In this document: in pieces, positions 10,814 through 20,172 of the stretch
Layout of the letters: each line of letters starts with the position of its first letter
Position numbering within the stretch: position 1 is the first letter of the stretch
Assembly: GCA_948567375.1 (NCBI GenBank)
Contig: OX419758.1
Span: forward strand, 23,317,001-23,381,000
Reading direction: 5' to 3'
From: Lunularia cruciata
Taxonomy: Eukaryota; Streptophyta; Marchantiopsida; Lunulariales; Lunulariaceae
Length of the DNA: 64,000 bases
Position numbers and translations under genes: made by a program
Notes under the pieces: model-generated
What the model was told of the DNA's origin: nothing
What the model saw: only the letters and a program-made list of their open reading frames with translations
Databases searched by the model: none

Positions 10814-11290
10814 TTCATTCCCCTGGATGGGTTGCAAGTGTAGCAGCAGGTCACAAGGTCTCCAAGTATAGGGGCATGCAACGAGGTCACCTTTTTGTTC
10901 CTCTAGCCTTGGAGTTATATGGAGCGATGGACACAACGTTCAACACATTTGTCAAGGAGTGCAAGAGAGCTTATCATGTTAGGCGCTAGGAGTCCCACTT
11001 GCACTCTTTGTAGTATATTTTAGGCAGCGTGTGTACATTGCTCTACAAAGTGCAATGGTTGGTGCAATCCATAGGAGAGTAATCATACTAGGTGATACTT
11101 CTTGGGATGTTCGTGTTGTTTGTAGACCGTCTGATTTGCATAGCTCAAATATTTGAGGTGTTGTAGGGCAGATTTCTCATATAGACTCTATGGGGGCTTA
11201 GCCCCATTTTAGCTTTTTTGTCTCTCCCTTGTACGGCTTGATGGGGTCTTCCCATCCTTCGTGTTTTCTACGCGGTCAGCCTTTTTTTTC
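10814..11290 (+). mobile_element. Non-LTR element, 5'-truncated (copy b)
   Basis: This matches copy e (37694-38431) from the middle of its C-terminal domain to its end. Translated pieces include GWVASVAAGHKVSKYRGMQR and LFVPLALELYGAMDTTFNTF, then a stop and further matching DNA. It keeps the whole 3' tail: GGGGCTTAGCCCC near 11193 and GATGGGGTCTTCCCATC near 11240, ending CTACGCGGTC plus a T run. The frame is broken, so it is a dead copy. The sequence between 10498 and 10813 shows nothing recognisable. Confidence 0.85.
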
Positions 11291-11738
11291 TGTCCCGAGA
11301 TTGCACTTATGATGGGTTGGAAATTATCAATAAACTATGCAAACATAAGTTAAAGCTTTGTTGCAGTTATAGTTTCAGTAATGTTCAATGTCCTTTATAA
11401 TCTCATTCATGAAGAGTAGAGATATCTTATTTACCTTAAGAGGTGATTGTCGCCTACTACTAGGGTAAGTACCTAAGGGACAAGGAACCATGGATAGAAG
11501 TGTTCCCAAGGACAGGACAACGGATGAGACCTTGGATGCAACTATATCTAGAGATGAAGATAATGGGTGATACTATTTAAGGGATTGGGGACAACTGACG
11601 GGGATAGAGACAATGGATGGAATTGGTTTTTGACAAGAACAAAAGGTGAAGAGAGGGAGAATATATGTTTAAGAGGGTCTTTTTGCCATGTACATCATGC
11701 ACGTGGCTAATACTAGTTGTAATATAAATAAGGGAATT
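11291..11738. other. AT-rich intergenic DNA
   Basis: No gene, RNA or known repeat is recognised. Confidence 0.4.
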
Positions 11739-12416
11739 GGTAAACCCACCTTACCTTTTTGGGAAATCTACCTCACCGTATAATACCAACCAAATATGGC
11801 AGATTTACTCTAACATGATCTAATAGATCTAACAAGAAGTGAAGCTCAAAACCAATGCGCTAGATAAGGGATGGTGTGTACTGCATCATGAAGCAAGTCT
11901 CATCACTTAATACAAAACTTGTGGTTTTCAAGTATTACTTTCACTTTTGTAAATCTGTCATATGATGGAAGTGAACATTTGTTACATTCATCAATATACA
12001 TGCAATCTGTGACGGGATCCCGTCTTCATATATACAAAATTTTTATCCAGTTTGATCAATTCAAAGCAATGATATTGAAGAAACATAGAATAAGCAACTT
12101 TGATCTAACAATTTGCAACTCTTTCAATTCAAAGCTTGGATATCAAAGAAACATAAAAATTCTTTAATCAATTTTTTTTCCAAGGCAGCACTCTGGAGGC
12201 CCCCACTAAGAGAGGTTTTTCCTTGACCCTCCTTCACTGACCTGGTAGCAAGACCCCAGTTGCGAGCAGACTTCCAAACTCCGTGACTACTTGCTATTGG
12301 TCATTATTCGCTGTTGTTCCTTACTTGTTAGATCTATTCTTGTTAGAACAAACTGTCAAATTTGGTTGGTATTATACAGTGAGGTAGATTTACCAAAAAG
12401 GTGAGGTGGGTTTACC
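11739..12416. mobile_element. Non-autonomous DNA-transposon-like element with long terminal inverted repeats
   Basis: About 95 bp at the left end (GGTAAACCCACCTTACCTTT..., 11739-11835) recur as an inverted, roughly 85-90% similar copy at the right end (about 12322-12416, ...AGGTGAGGTGGGTTTACC). The 480 bp between have no coding capacity. Length and structure suit a MITE. The target duplication is not clear (AATT and ATTT flank it). Confidence 0.6.
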
Positions 12417-12896
12417 ATTTCACTATAAATATTCCTATAATAATACTAGTTGTGATATAAACTTTTTAGTTTGATTGAACTTCAAAGTATAAAAGTAAAA
12501 TAGCACACATGTATTTTTTAGTGCAAATTCCAAAATAATTGCACTTATAAAGTTTTCTTTAGTTTGAATGTTATGGGGTACATTCCAATCATGACCAATT
12601 CAATTTATTGCAGTTGAATTTTATGTTTTCTTCTAAATTGAGAGTGGATTGTACCCAGACTTTATGTTGAGCAAATACCTTGTTCTTTAATGTTGGTAAG
12701 AGAAAACAATGCAACAAAAGACATAATGATATCAATGGGGACACATCATCCAAAGGAGGTTTTGTGGAGGAGCAATCTTGTCAATTAGTGCTTAGTGATT
12801 TCTTTGGATAAAGGATTTAGTATATTTATATGTTGCTATTTTTACTTGATTATAGGAATTTATATGTCTTATGTAGAAATAGGGGAGTTCAAAAAG
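12417..12896. other. AT-rich intergenic DNA
   Basis: No gene or known repeat is recognised between the inverted-repeat element and the non-LTR fragment. Confidence 0.4.
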
Positions 12897-13077
12897 GTAA
12901 ACGCATAGGAAAACAAGAAGGATGTGAAGTATTTATCAAAAAATGATAGGATATAAGAGAGAAAATGGGGATAAGTCACACCAACTATATTGGTATGAGA
13001 AATCTGGTAACTAATCTAAGATGTCTAAGTTATACAAGTCTTATGGTCTATAAGCTATTGGAACATTTGAAGAAACA
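12897..13077 (-). mobile_element. Non-LTR element copy c, 3' part (left of the gypsy insertion)
   Basis: A diverged match to 37696-37880: the tail (gtaaacgcatagg ... atggggat) is followed by tatgagaaatctgg and ggaacatttgaagaaaca. The rest of the same copy continues at 23000. Element 1 sits exactly between the two halves, inside the sequence that reads aaagaaacatcacctaatg in copy e. Confidence 0.8.
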
Positions 13078-13183
13078 TGTCGTGCGTATATACATCGCTA
13101 CACAACATACATCGCTGTCAACATCATACACTATAAAAGCACAACTCACACATAAGTCATACATAGACTCTAAAGTGCCACAA
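13078..13183 (-). repeat. Element 1 terminal repeat A, outer copy
   Basis: This 106-bp segment nearly matches the inner A copy at 13635-13740. Its outer end abuts the target duplication AACA. The plus strand contains CTATAAAAGC, so any TATA box here points away from the element's coding direction. Confidence 0.85.
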
Positions 13184-13632
13184 TAATCAGATTGCTTAAC
13201 ACTTTCAACTCAACTCAACTCAGATCAGTACTTGATCTGTCACTCTATAAACTGCCAACAACTGGGCACTGATTACAGTCAAGCCACACCCACTCAAGCA
13301 TAGAGAATCCAGGTGACGCTCGCCGGCCTCTGTCCACCATAGCCAGGAACTCGAAGGCTCAACATCAGAGAAGTGAGCTCTCTGGAGCTCACTTCGAAAC
13401 TATACCCCCTGGACTCGAGCTAGCCCTGAAACCCTAACGGTCCCGCTGACGGCACACTCGACGGTGCAAATGGTGCAAAGTGACGGTGGGCCCCACCGTG
13501 AAGTCAGTACCCCGAACACGAAATCTAACCGTTGGAAAGTAGTCCCTGAGAAACAGCTAGAATAACTCTAACTACCATCACTGGAACTCCAGTGTCCGAG
13601 CATCTAGATGCGGAACTACAAATGGCGTGACA
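13184..13632 (-). repeat. Element 1 terminal repeat B, 3' copy
   Basis: A 449-bp copy of the right-end B (22549-22999) with about six transition differences. It contains a perfect 11-bp-stem hairpin (13370-13395) and the palindrome ACGGTGGG-C-CCCACCGT (13483-13499). It ends GACA at 13632, two bases (gc) from the inner A. Confidence 0.9.
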
Positions 13633-13634
13633 GC

Positions 13635-13740
13635 TGTTGTGCGTATATACATCGCTACATAACATACATCGCTGTCAACATCATACACTATAAAAGCACA
13701 ACTCACACATAAGTCATACATAGACTCTAAAGTGCCACAA
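13635..13740 (-). repeat. Element 1 terminal repeat A, inner copy
   Basis: A 106-bp copy of 13078-13183. It is preceded in coding orientation by the polypurine tract AGGGGGGCGAT, which marks it as the first sequence of the 3' terminal region. Confidence 0.85.
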
Positions 13741-13908
13741 TCGCCCCCCTAGCTGGTGGTTAGGTCCCTCTAACTCCAGATAGCCATCTACTCTAAGTAT
13801 ATGGTATACCCTCTAATGGGCAAAGATCAGGAGGCCGGGTGCTATGGAGCCCCATCGTTAGTCGCCTGTCTGCAATCTATACCATATAAAGAATGAACTA
13901 GCTATAGA

Positions 13909-14991
13909 TCAAGTACATCTAGGACATAACCACTGTCCCTGAGGAACCACCGTGAGGGGAGGAGTCATACATGCCATATGCCATCCTCTCGAACAGCTAT
14001 CACACACTAACATAGTAGCAGCTCCACCAGAAGAGCCACATAACATACACCTCAAGCCTGCACGTACAAGTGCCAAGCTTGGGTCCATAGTACCATCAAT
14101 GTTTGGGAGGTGGCATGGCGCACAATTGCGCACATGATCCTTCCAAACAACACCATCATGTCCTTCTAACACAAGGACTCCAGATGGCAAAACCTCGCGC
14201 ATTCTCAAGATAGTGCGGCCTGTAGAAACATCAAGTGTCGTCGGTGCTGTCTGCTGTAGATATACATAGTCGCTTGGATGAAATTGACGGATCGAGGGTC
14301 TATAACCTCCTCCTCGAATGGTAGCATAGCGTAAAGTATCTCTATGCTGAGCAATTGCCAAGTTCTCGAAGGCCATCGGCATCACTCTCCGAAAGATCTC
14401 TGCCCGCTGAGAACATGCGCTCATCCATACATCAGGGTCATCCAAGTCCAAAACTACAGTAGCATCTCGACAAATGGCTGCAGGTAAATCTGGATCTCGT
14501 CCATAGAGTAGAAAGTATGGAGAGAAGGATGCTAAGGAGGCTTGCCGGCTGAACCGATAGCCCATGGCCAACCAAGGTAACTGGAGATCCCAATCTCCCA
14601 AGTGGCCTCTCTGCAAACCATACTTTCGCAATCCTCTCTTCACCGTCTGAACCACTCTCTTTGCTAAGCCATCTGCCTCAGGGTGATCTCGGGATGTAGT
14701 ACGATGATCAATCAAAGCCTTGTCACACAAGACCTGAAACTCTCCCAAGAACTCTGTACCCTGATCAGTCAAAACCTCAGCTGGTGCACCAAAATGACTA
14801 AGAACTCGATCCAGGAACGAGTAAGCTGACCCTTCACTAGACTTGTCAGGAAGTGCCACCAACTCAATCCACTTGGAGAAGTGCTCCACCATCACCAAAA
14901 CATACCGATGATGTCTCACAGTCAGCGGTAAAGGTCCGGCGAAGTCCAAACTCCAACGGTAACCCAATCCCATGATAGGTAATGGGTGTAA
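13909..14991 (-). CDS. Element 1 integrase catalytic core, C-terminal domain and PHD finger
   Basis: This continues the element's frame after the shared TAG at 14992-14994. The core shows the Asp of SLDFAGPL, the Asp of LTDQGTEF and, where the third catalytic residue belongs, Lys in GLAKRVV (codon 14659-14661); element 2 has Glu there. An SH3-like C-terminal region follows (about residues 250-300), then a C4HC3 PHD finger at the very end: CMLC, CDSCSRGWHMAC and CPRC with normal spacing. Most plant chromoviruses carry a chromodomain at this place. A PHD finger suggests binding to histone H3 tails at the target. The Glu-to-Lys change should inactivate strand transfer by this copy. Confidence 0.9.
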   Translation of the reverse strand, partial: LHPLPIMGLGYRWSLDFAGPLPLTVRHHRYVLVMVEHFSKWIELVALPDKSSEGSAYSFLDRVLSHFGAPAEVLTDQGTEFLGEFQVLCDKALIDHRTTSRDHPEADGLAKRVVQTVKRGLRKYGLQRGHLGDWDLQLPWLAMGYRFSRQASLASFSPYFLLYGRDPDLPAAICRDATVVLDLDDPDVWMSACSQRAEIFRRVMPMAFENLAIAQHRDTLRYATIRGGGYRPSIRQFHPSDYVYLQQTAPTTLDVSTGRTILRMREVLPSGVLVLEGHDGVVWKDHVRNCAPCHLPNIDGTMDPSLALVRAGLRCMLCGSSGGAATMLVCDSCSRGWHMACMTPPLTVVPQGQWLCPRCT

Positions 14992-17022
14992 CTATGGCGT
15001 AGGAGCATTGAATGATGCTCTAACTCGGTCACAAACCACACATCTGGCAACAAACTGCTGTACCTCGGTCTGCATACCGCGCCACCAATAATGACTCTGG
15101 AGTAAGCTATATGTACGCTTTACTCCAAAATGTCCTAGCTCCTCATGAGCATGACGGACCAACTGTGGTCTCTGTGATGGAAGTGGTACTACTCGCACTC
15201 TACCATCCTCCCATACACGCAAAAGGTGTCTACCCTCCAATCTGAACCGTCTGGCTCGCTGAAGAACACGGTCTCTCTCCTTGGCCCCAACTGTGCCACC
15301 CACAACACCAGTGCAAAGATAGTCCATCACTAAGACATCATCATGAATGTCTCGCTGAACTGTACCAATATCTTCACTCTCTGGATCTGTGACCTCAATA
15401 ACTCCTCCTGTATGCGCTGAGAGAGATACCACCAATGTCTCTGCAAATATACACAGAAAGGCTGATGCATGCCAACCTGGCACCATCTCCTCATCTGTCT
15501 CACCATGCCAACGTGCTCCGGTCTGATCCTGCTGGCTGGGACATGGGTTTCTACTCAACCCATCTGCATCACGGTTCACCACTCCAGGTCTATGAACAAC
15601 CGTGAAATCATACTCCTGTAAAATCAGAGCCCATCGTGCAAGCTTCCCTGAAAGCTTGTCGGACTCCATCAACCACTTCAGCGGCTGATGATCAGTGATG
15701 AGAGTGAAGGGGTTACCAAATAGGTAACATCGGAAATGTGCTACTACCCAAACTGCTGCCAAGCACTCTCCCTCATATGAACTATACTTCGCTTCCGCTG
15801 AATTGTTGGAGCGACTAGCATAGGCCACCACAAACTCCTTCTCCTCATCATCATGTTGGGTGAGCACCGCTCCAAGCCCCAACATACTCCAATCAGTGTG
15901 AACCTGAAATGGTCGTCCCCTGATCGGTCTCCTCAAAATAGGAGCAGATGTCAACCTCTCCTTGAGCTCTACAAAAGCTCTCTCCTGCTCATCTCCCCAA
16001 CACCACTCCTGTGTAAGCTTGGTCAGCTTCGTCAAGGCCTTGGCAATGGCACTAAATCCTCTAACATAGCGGCGATAGAAGTTTGCCAACCCAAGGAATG
16101 CTCGCACTCTGCTCACATCCGTAGGCCGAGGAATACGTGCAATAGCCTCCACCTTGGTCTGCTGAACACCAAGTCCTCCGGGGTAGATAGTGTGACCCAA
16201 ATACTCAACCTGCTCATGGAAGAACCTACACTTCCCAGGATGTAATTTGAGTCCATGAGATCTCAACCTCTCAAACACCTCCAACAACTGTCTCTCATGC
16301 TCCTCCACAGTAGTGCTATACACCAAAATGTCATCAATATAGCACCGAGCAAAATCCAGTCCAGCTAGGATCCTATCCATGACCCTCTGGAACTCAGCAG
16401 GAGCATTCTTCAACCCAAATGGTAAGAATCTCCACTGATATAACACATCCTTGCCGTGAGGATCAATAGCCCAAAATGCTGTCTTGGACTTATCTTCCTC
16501 CCTGATCGGCAACTGATGATATCCCGCTCGAAGATCCAAAGTACTGAAGACCTTTGCATGCCCAATCGCATCAAAAATCTCCTCCGGTGTAGGCATGGCA
16601 TACCGATCAGCCCTGGTCTGTCGGTTGATAGGACGGTAATCTCCACACATCCGCCTATCTGTATAGTTGCCATGCATATCCTTCTTGGCTGGCATCACTG
16701 TCGCTGATGCGTACTCTCCATGTGAAATCTCCACCAAACCAGCCTCAAAAAGGTCACTACTCCGGCTCTGAATCAATGTCCTCTCCATCTCACTATATCG
16801 ATAAGGACGTCGGAAAACAGGTGTGTCGCTAGTCAGCTCAATCCGTATACCAGGTCCCTTCAGAGCACCCAAATCCTTCATACTGAAGGCAAAACAACTC
16901 GTGTGACTCCTCAAGAACCTCCAAACCCTCCGTCTTTCCTCTCTAGTAAGCTTGGGTCCAAGATCTGGCTCCCAAGTATCCTCTGTAACTGTAGTAGGAG
17001 TGGAAGACGTACTGACTGGCTG
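14992..17022 (-). CDS. Element 1 reverse transcriptase, RNase H and integrase zinc domain
   Basis: Bounded by in-frame TAG codons at 17023-17025 and 14992-14994. The Ty3/gypsy reverse transcriptase has TLDLRAGYHQLP, FLPFGLKNAPAEFQRVMD and the catalytic YIDD in CYIDDILVY. RNase H has HTDWSMLGLGAVL, YSSYEGECLA and ITDHQPLKWL. The integrase N-terminal zinc-binding domain follows: HEELGHFG ... YWWRGM ... CVVCDR. No frameshift is visible across 2 kb. The RT would copy the element RNA inside a virus-like particle, and RNase H would remove the RNA strand. Confidence 0.95.
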   Translation of the reverse strand, partial: QPVSTSSTPTTVTEDTWEPDLGPKLTREERRRVWRFLRSHTSCFAFSMKDLGALKGPGIRIELTSDTPVFRRPYRYSEMERTLIQSRSSDLFEAGLVEISHGEYASATVMPAKKDMHGNYTDRRMCGDYRPINRQTRADRYAMPTPEEIFDAIGHAKVFSTLDLRAGYHQLPIREEDKSKTAFWAIDPHGKDVLYQWRFLPFGLKNAPAEFQRVMDRILAGLDFARCYIDDILVYSTTVEEHERQLLEVFERLRSHGLKLHPGKCRFFHEQVEYLGHTIYPGGLGVQQTKVEAIARIPRPTDVSRVRAFLGLANFYRRYVRGFSAIAKALTKLTKLTQEWCWGDEQERAFVELKERLTSAPILRRPIRGRPFQVHTDWSMLGLGAVLTQHDDEEKEFVVAYASRSNNSAEAKYSSYEGECLAAVWVVAHFRCYLFGNPFTLITDHQPLKWLMESDKLSGKLARWALILQEYDFTVVHRPGVVNRDADGLSRNPCPSQQDQTGARWHGETDEEMVPGWHASAFLCIFAETLVVSLSAHTGGVIEVTDPESEDIGTVQRDIHDDVLVMDYLCTGVVGGTVGAKERDRVLQRARRFRLEGRHLLRVWEDGRVRVVPLPSQRPQLVRHAHEELGHFGVKRTYSLLQSHYWWRGMQTEVQQFVARCVVCDRVRASFNAPTP

Positions 17023-17895
17023 CTATACTGGGCCCTTGGGAGCAATGGTGTCATGCTCCCGACCACTAGAGGTCCCAACCTCTGTGTGAAAAACTCCCTC
17101 CACTCTGGCTGCAAGCTCCATACGTCCTCTGGCTGCATCCCATGTGGACCAAGGGTGTAATCCAAGTAGCCCACGCTCACCTGGATGGACTCCAAGTAGA
17201 CCACTCTCCCTAGTAGCTACTGGATGTGTCCCAAGAATACCATGTCCACTCGGTCCATCGCCCCCAGCATGTGCCTGAATCGTCTCGATAGGCACAGGGC
17301 TCACAAGTGTCCGAGTGGTGATGCATATCAAGTGCATCCTACGCTGCTCTGCCAAACCAAGGCTCACAATCCAGGTCAAACAGTTTAGGTCCATAGCATG
17401 ACCTAACACCTGACGCCTGGATGCCTCTGACACTGCTGGAACAGCGGTAATACCGGTGCGAAAACCCATCGCCCGCTCTCTCTCATCAGCATTGGGCTCC
17501 ACCAATTGCTGTAACTGTGAGTCCCAAACAAGTCCAGGTCCTCCCTCTCGAAAAGCATGAGAGCCTGGGAAACTCATGAGTGTGGGAAATGCAGCTCTAG
17601 GTTGTCCAACTAGGTTCACCACTGCCATGGGTGACCTATCAGCCACTACCACTGTCTGAGACTGACGCCCAACATCCAAGATATCATCAACAAGAATGTG
17701 GTCCAGTCGCTGAATCCCATCATAAGCACGCTGTAGAACCTCTCTGGGTAAGAGGTTTGTCCACCAAAGACGAAGACGATGAGCCCGTGATCCCACTCTG
17801 GCTGCATCTAACAATACAGCAGGTCCCATCCATGAATGGACCTAATGTGTACTCGCCACCACTCTAGTGCGAGAATCACCCATCAATGGAACATT
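17023..17895 (-). CDS. Element 1 DNA methyltransferase, C-terminal half
   Basis: In register with the upstream half but separated from it by a TAG (17896-17898) in place of the Glu codon of motif VI (xNVPLMGDS). A second private TAG lies at 17842-17844, where element 2 has Gln. Visible C5-methyltransferase blocks: motif VIII-like GSRAHRLRLWW-TNLLP, motif IX-like ERERAMGFRTGITAV and motif X-like SRRQVLGHAMDLNCL. The pattern is closest to DNMT3/DRM-type enzymes. A Gly/His-rich linker leads to the reverse transcriptase. Residues needed for activity are present except the lost motif VI Glu. Confidence 0.85.
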
Positions 17896-20172
17896 CTATA
17901 AAAGGTAAGCTGGAGAAACAGACTGATGAACCTGGAGATGTCGTAGTATCCGTAACATCTCCCAAAACACACCAGAACGAGGATCCTGAAGACCCAAACC
18001 GCGGCCCGCACGTGTATGTCCCTGACATGGCCATCCAGAAATCACCAAGTGAACAGGCCCATGTCTCTCTAGGTCATGCGCCCCCAGTAAGGAAATGTCT
18101 CTTGGTAAGGCCTTCTGGTAACCTCTGACTGCTGACATCGGTAATAACTCCGGATACCGATAGGCCAAGTGTGCCACATGATGTAGAGAGACTCGCCTAG
18201 CAGTCTCATCTCTCTCTACATACAAGTACCTCTGTACTCGGATACCCGCCTGTAATATCGCAGCTAGTCCGGTGCTGATCCCACCAAACAACTCCAATAG
18301 GCATATCCCCTCTATTGGATACTGCCAAGCAATGAGTGTGGTATCCAGAGGTGTCAAAGCAATCGCCTCTGGAGGCTCATCCTCACACTCATCCCCTGAT
18401 GGTACGAAGGCTCCACTCCAAGCCTGCTGCACCAACTGATCTGCATGCTGCTGCAATGCCTCCTCTGAACTCCACAATGGAACATCCAAGGTGGATGGAA
18501 CAATCCCACTCGTACTCCATAGCCGAGTGATCTCCTCTGGTATTGGAGTATCCTCTGCATGGGCGTTCCCCTCCAACAAGTCACCAGGCCAAGTAACTGC
18601 ACCGCTGAAAGCCAAAACTGATGCTGCCATGGTCCCGGACTGTAGTGAGCCAAGACTGCCACTACTAAAGCGTACTGGTAGGCGACATACCCGTCCCTCA
18701 CCAGACTGCCAACCAGGTCTATAAGAGGCTGTCTCCTCCCAATAGTCAATACTGAAACCCATAGGGTATAACACTGCTCCCCCAACTAGCACATCATATG
18801 ACTCAGCTATCGTCGCAATAGCCTGAGCTCTCACCACCGAGCTATCAGTCGGATGACCAGGCTGAACCTGGACAACAAGCTCCCCACGTGTGATGTACTG
18901 TGTCAAACCACCACCTAGAGATGTCTGGATCTGAAATGGACACCTCTCCACATCGGTCTTCCGTAACTCCAGACCAACAACTGCAGCCTTCCCCAACATA
19001 AGAGGCTGCGCACCAGAGTCTAACAAGACTCTCTGTGGTGTATAGACCTTCCCTGAAGGTCCCACCAAACGAAAAATCCCCCTCTGGTTATCCAATAGGA
19101 CAACACCAGGTGTAAACCGCGCTCTCTCAAAGGCCGGTCTAGCTGGCAACTCCTCCAGTCTAGCCGCTGCTGCCTGCCATAAACCACTGGTCGCTGAACG
19201 GATCCCATGCTCCTCAAACAAGTCAGCTCCACTACCAACTACCTCTGCTTTAGTAGTAGGAACTGCACCATCCCTACTCTCACACAACGTGGCAGCCAAC
19301 CGGAACATTGGGGCTGGGTCAACTCCCAATGTAAACATGTCACTGGCTGAAAATAAAGGATGCCGCATAATCAGCTGAGCCGCCCCCAACATCATGCTAG
19401 ACTCAGTCTGTGTAGTAGCAGGTGGCTGACTAGCAGGTACTCCATCACCACCTACCACACCTGCACTGGGACGTCTAGGAACCATGGATGTCGTCTGCAA
19501 TGCCTCAGATAGCGTGAAAGACTGGGGAAGTCTGACCTGTCTCCCAACCTCTCTTCTCTGTGGGTCCAACTCCACTAATGCTCCTCTAGGCTCTGGAGCA
19601 CGTACTGCACTCCTAGTCACTGCTGCAAATGCATCCACCTGTGCTGCTCCGCACATGAAGTCCAAAGCATCTCTATCACCAGCATATGAGGTGGAAGCCT
19701 CAGCACCTGAATCTGATCTCCTATGAGCAATAGCCATACTAGCCAATCTCTGCTCCAACTGCTCAATCCGAGTAGCCATAGCTGTGTCAGAAGTAAGGGC
19801 AGGTACTGCACCCCTACTAGGTGTAGATCCTCTACCACCACCTCTACCACCTCGTCCTCCATGAACTGGAGCTCCTCTACTACCTGCCATAGCAGCCCTA
19901 CCACTCCGTAACTCCGGGTGTAGGTCAAAACACCGGTCACTAGTATGACCAAATCTATGGCAGTGCTCACACTGCCTCTGTGCTGGCTGTGATGCACCAG
20001 AGGTATCAGGTCCGCTGCCCTGAGTACACTCTCTCCTATGTTGAGGTCCACCACAAGTCCAACAAGCAACACCACCACTCACTGGCTGCTGCTGCCCCAA
20101 AAATGAGGGTAAGGGTCTAACTCCACTAGGCCCTCCACTCGCTCCATAGGATCTGGGCTGTCCACCCTGTCC
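17896..20172 (-). CDS. Element 1 zinc knuckles, aspartic protease and DNA methyltransferase N-terminal half
   Basis: The frame follows the shared TGA at 20173-20175. Counting from 20100: zinc knuckles CWTCGGPQHRREC (13-25) and CEHCHRFGHTSDRC (44-57); a Gly/Arg-rich linker and a coiled-coil-like segment; a retropepsin-like protease with VLLDSGAQPLMLG (catalytic DSG); then at about residue 601 the methyltransferase. Motif I LLELFGGISTGLAA binds S-adenosylmethionine, YLYVERDETA is motif II-like, and motif IV VISGWPCQGHTRAG supplies the catalytic Cys (codon 18025-18027). The domain lies between protease and reverse transcriptase and so would be made as part of the Pol polyprotein. It would be expected to methylate cytosine in DNA. 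Confidence 0.92.
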   Translation of the reverse strand, partial: GQGGQPRSYGASGGPSGVRPLPSFLGQQQPVSGGVACWTCGGPQHRRECTQGSGPDTSGASQPAQRQCEHCHRFGHTSDRCFDLHPELRSGRAAMAGSRGAPVHGGRGGRGGGRGSTPSRGAVPALTSDTAMATRIEQLEQRLASMAIAHRRSDSGAEASTSYAGDRDALDFMCGAAQVDAFAAVTRSAVRAPEPRGALVELDPQRREVGRQVRLPQSFTLSEALQTTSMVPRRPSAGVVGGDGVPASQPPATTQTESSMMLGAAQLIMRHPLFSASDMFTLGVDPAPMFRLAATLCESRDGAVPTTKAEVVGSGADLFEEHGIRSATSGLWQAAAARLEELPARPAFERARFTPGVVLLDNQRGIFRLVGPSGKVYTPQRVLLDSGAQPLMLGKAAVVGLELRKTDVERCPFQIQTSLGGGLTQYITRGELVVQVQPGHPTDSSVVRAQAIATIAESYDVLVGGAVLYPMGFSIDYWEETASYRPGWQSGEGRVCRLPVRFSSGSLGSLQSGTMAASVLAFSGAVTWPGDLLEGNAHAEDTPIPEEITRLWSTSGIVPSTLDVPLWSSEEALQQHADQLVQQAWSGAFVPSGDECEDEPPEAIALTPLDTTLIAWQYPIEGICLLELFGGISTGLAAILQAGIRVQRYLYVERDETARRVSLHHVAHLAYRYPELLPMSAVRGYQKALPRDISLLGAHDLERHGPVHLVISGWPCQGHTRAGRGLGLQDPRSGVFWEMLRILRHLQVHQSVSPAYLL

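Noticed and set aside
13078-13183. Outer A segment as a separate solo insertion next to an ordinary LTR element
   Set aside because: The target duplication lies outside outer A in both elements, so A is part of the inserted unit.
15853-16245. Plus-strand frames over the gypsy pol (here and at 17631, 17886, 19484) as antisense genes
   Set aside because: They are mirror frames of the conserved minus-strand domains and have no domain of their own.
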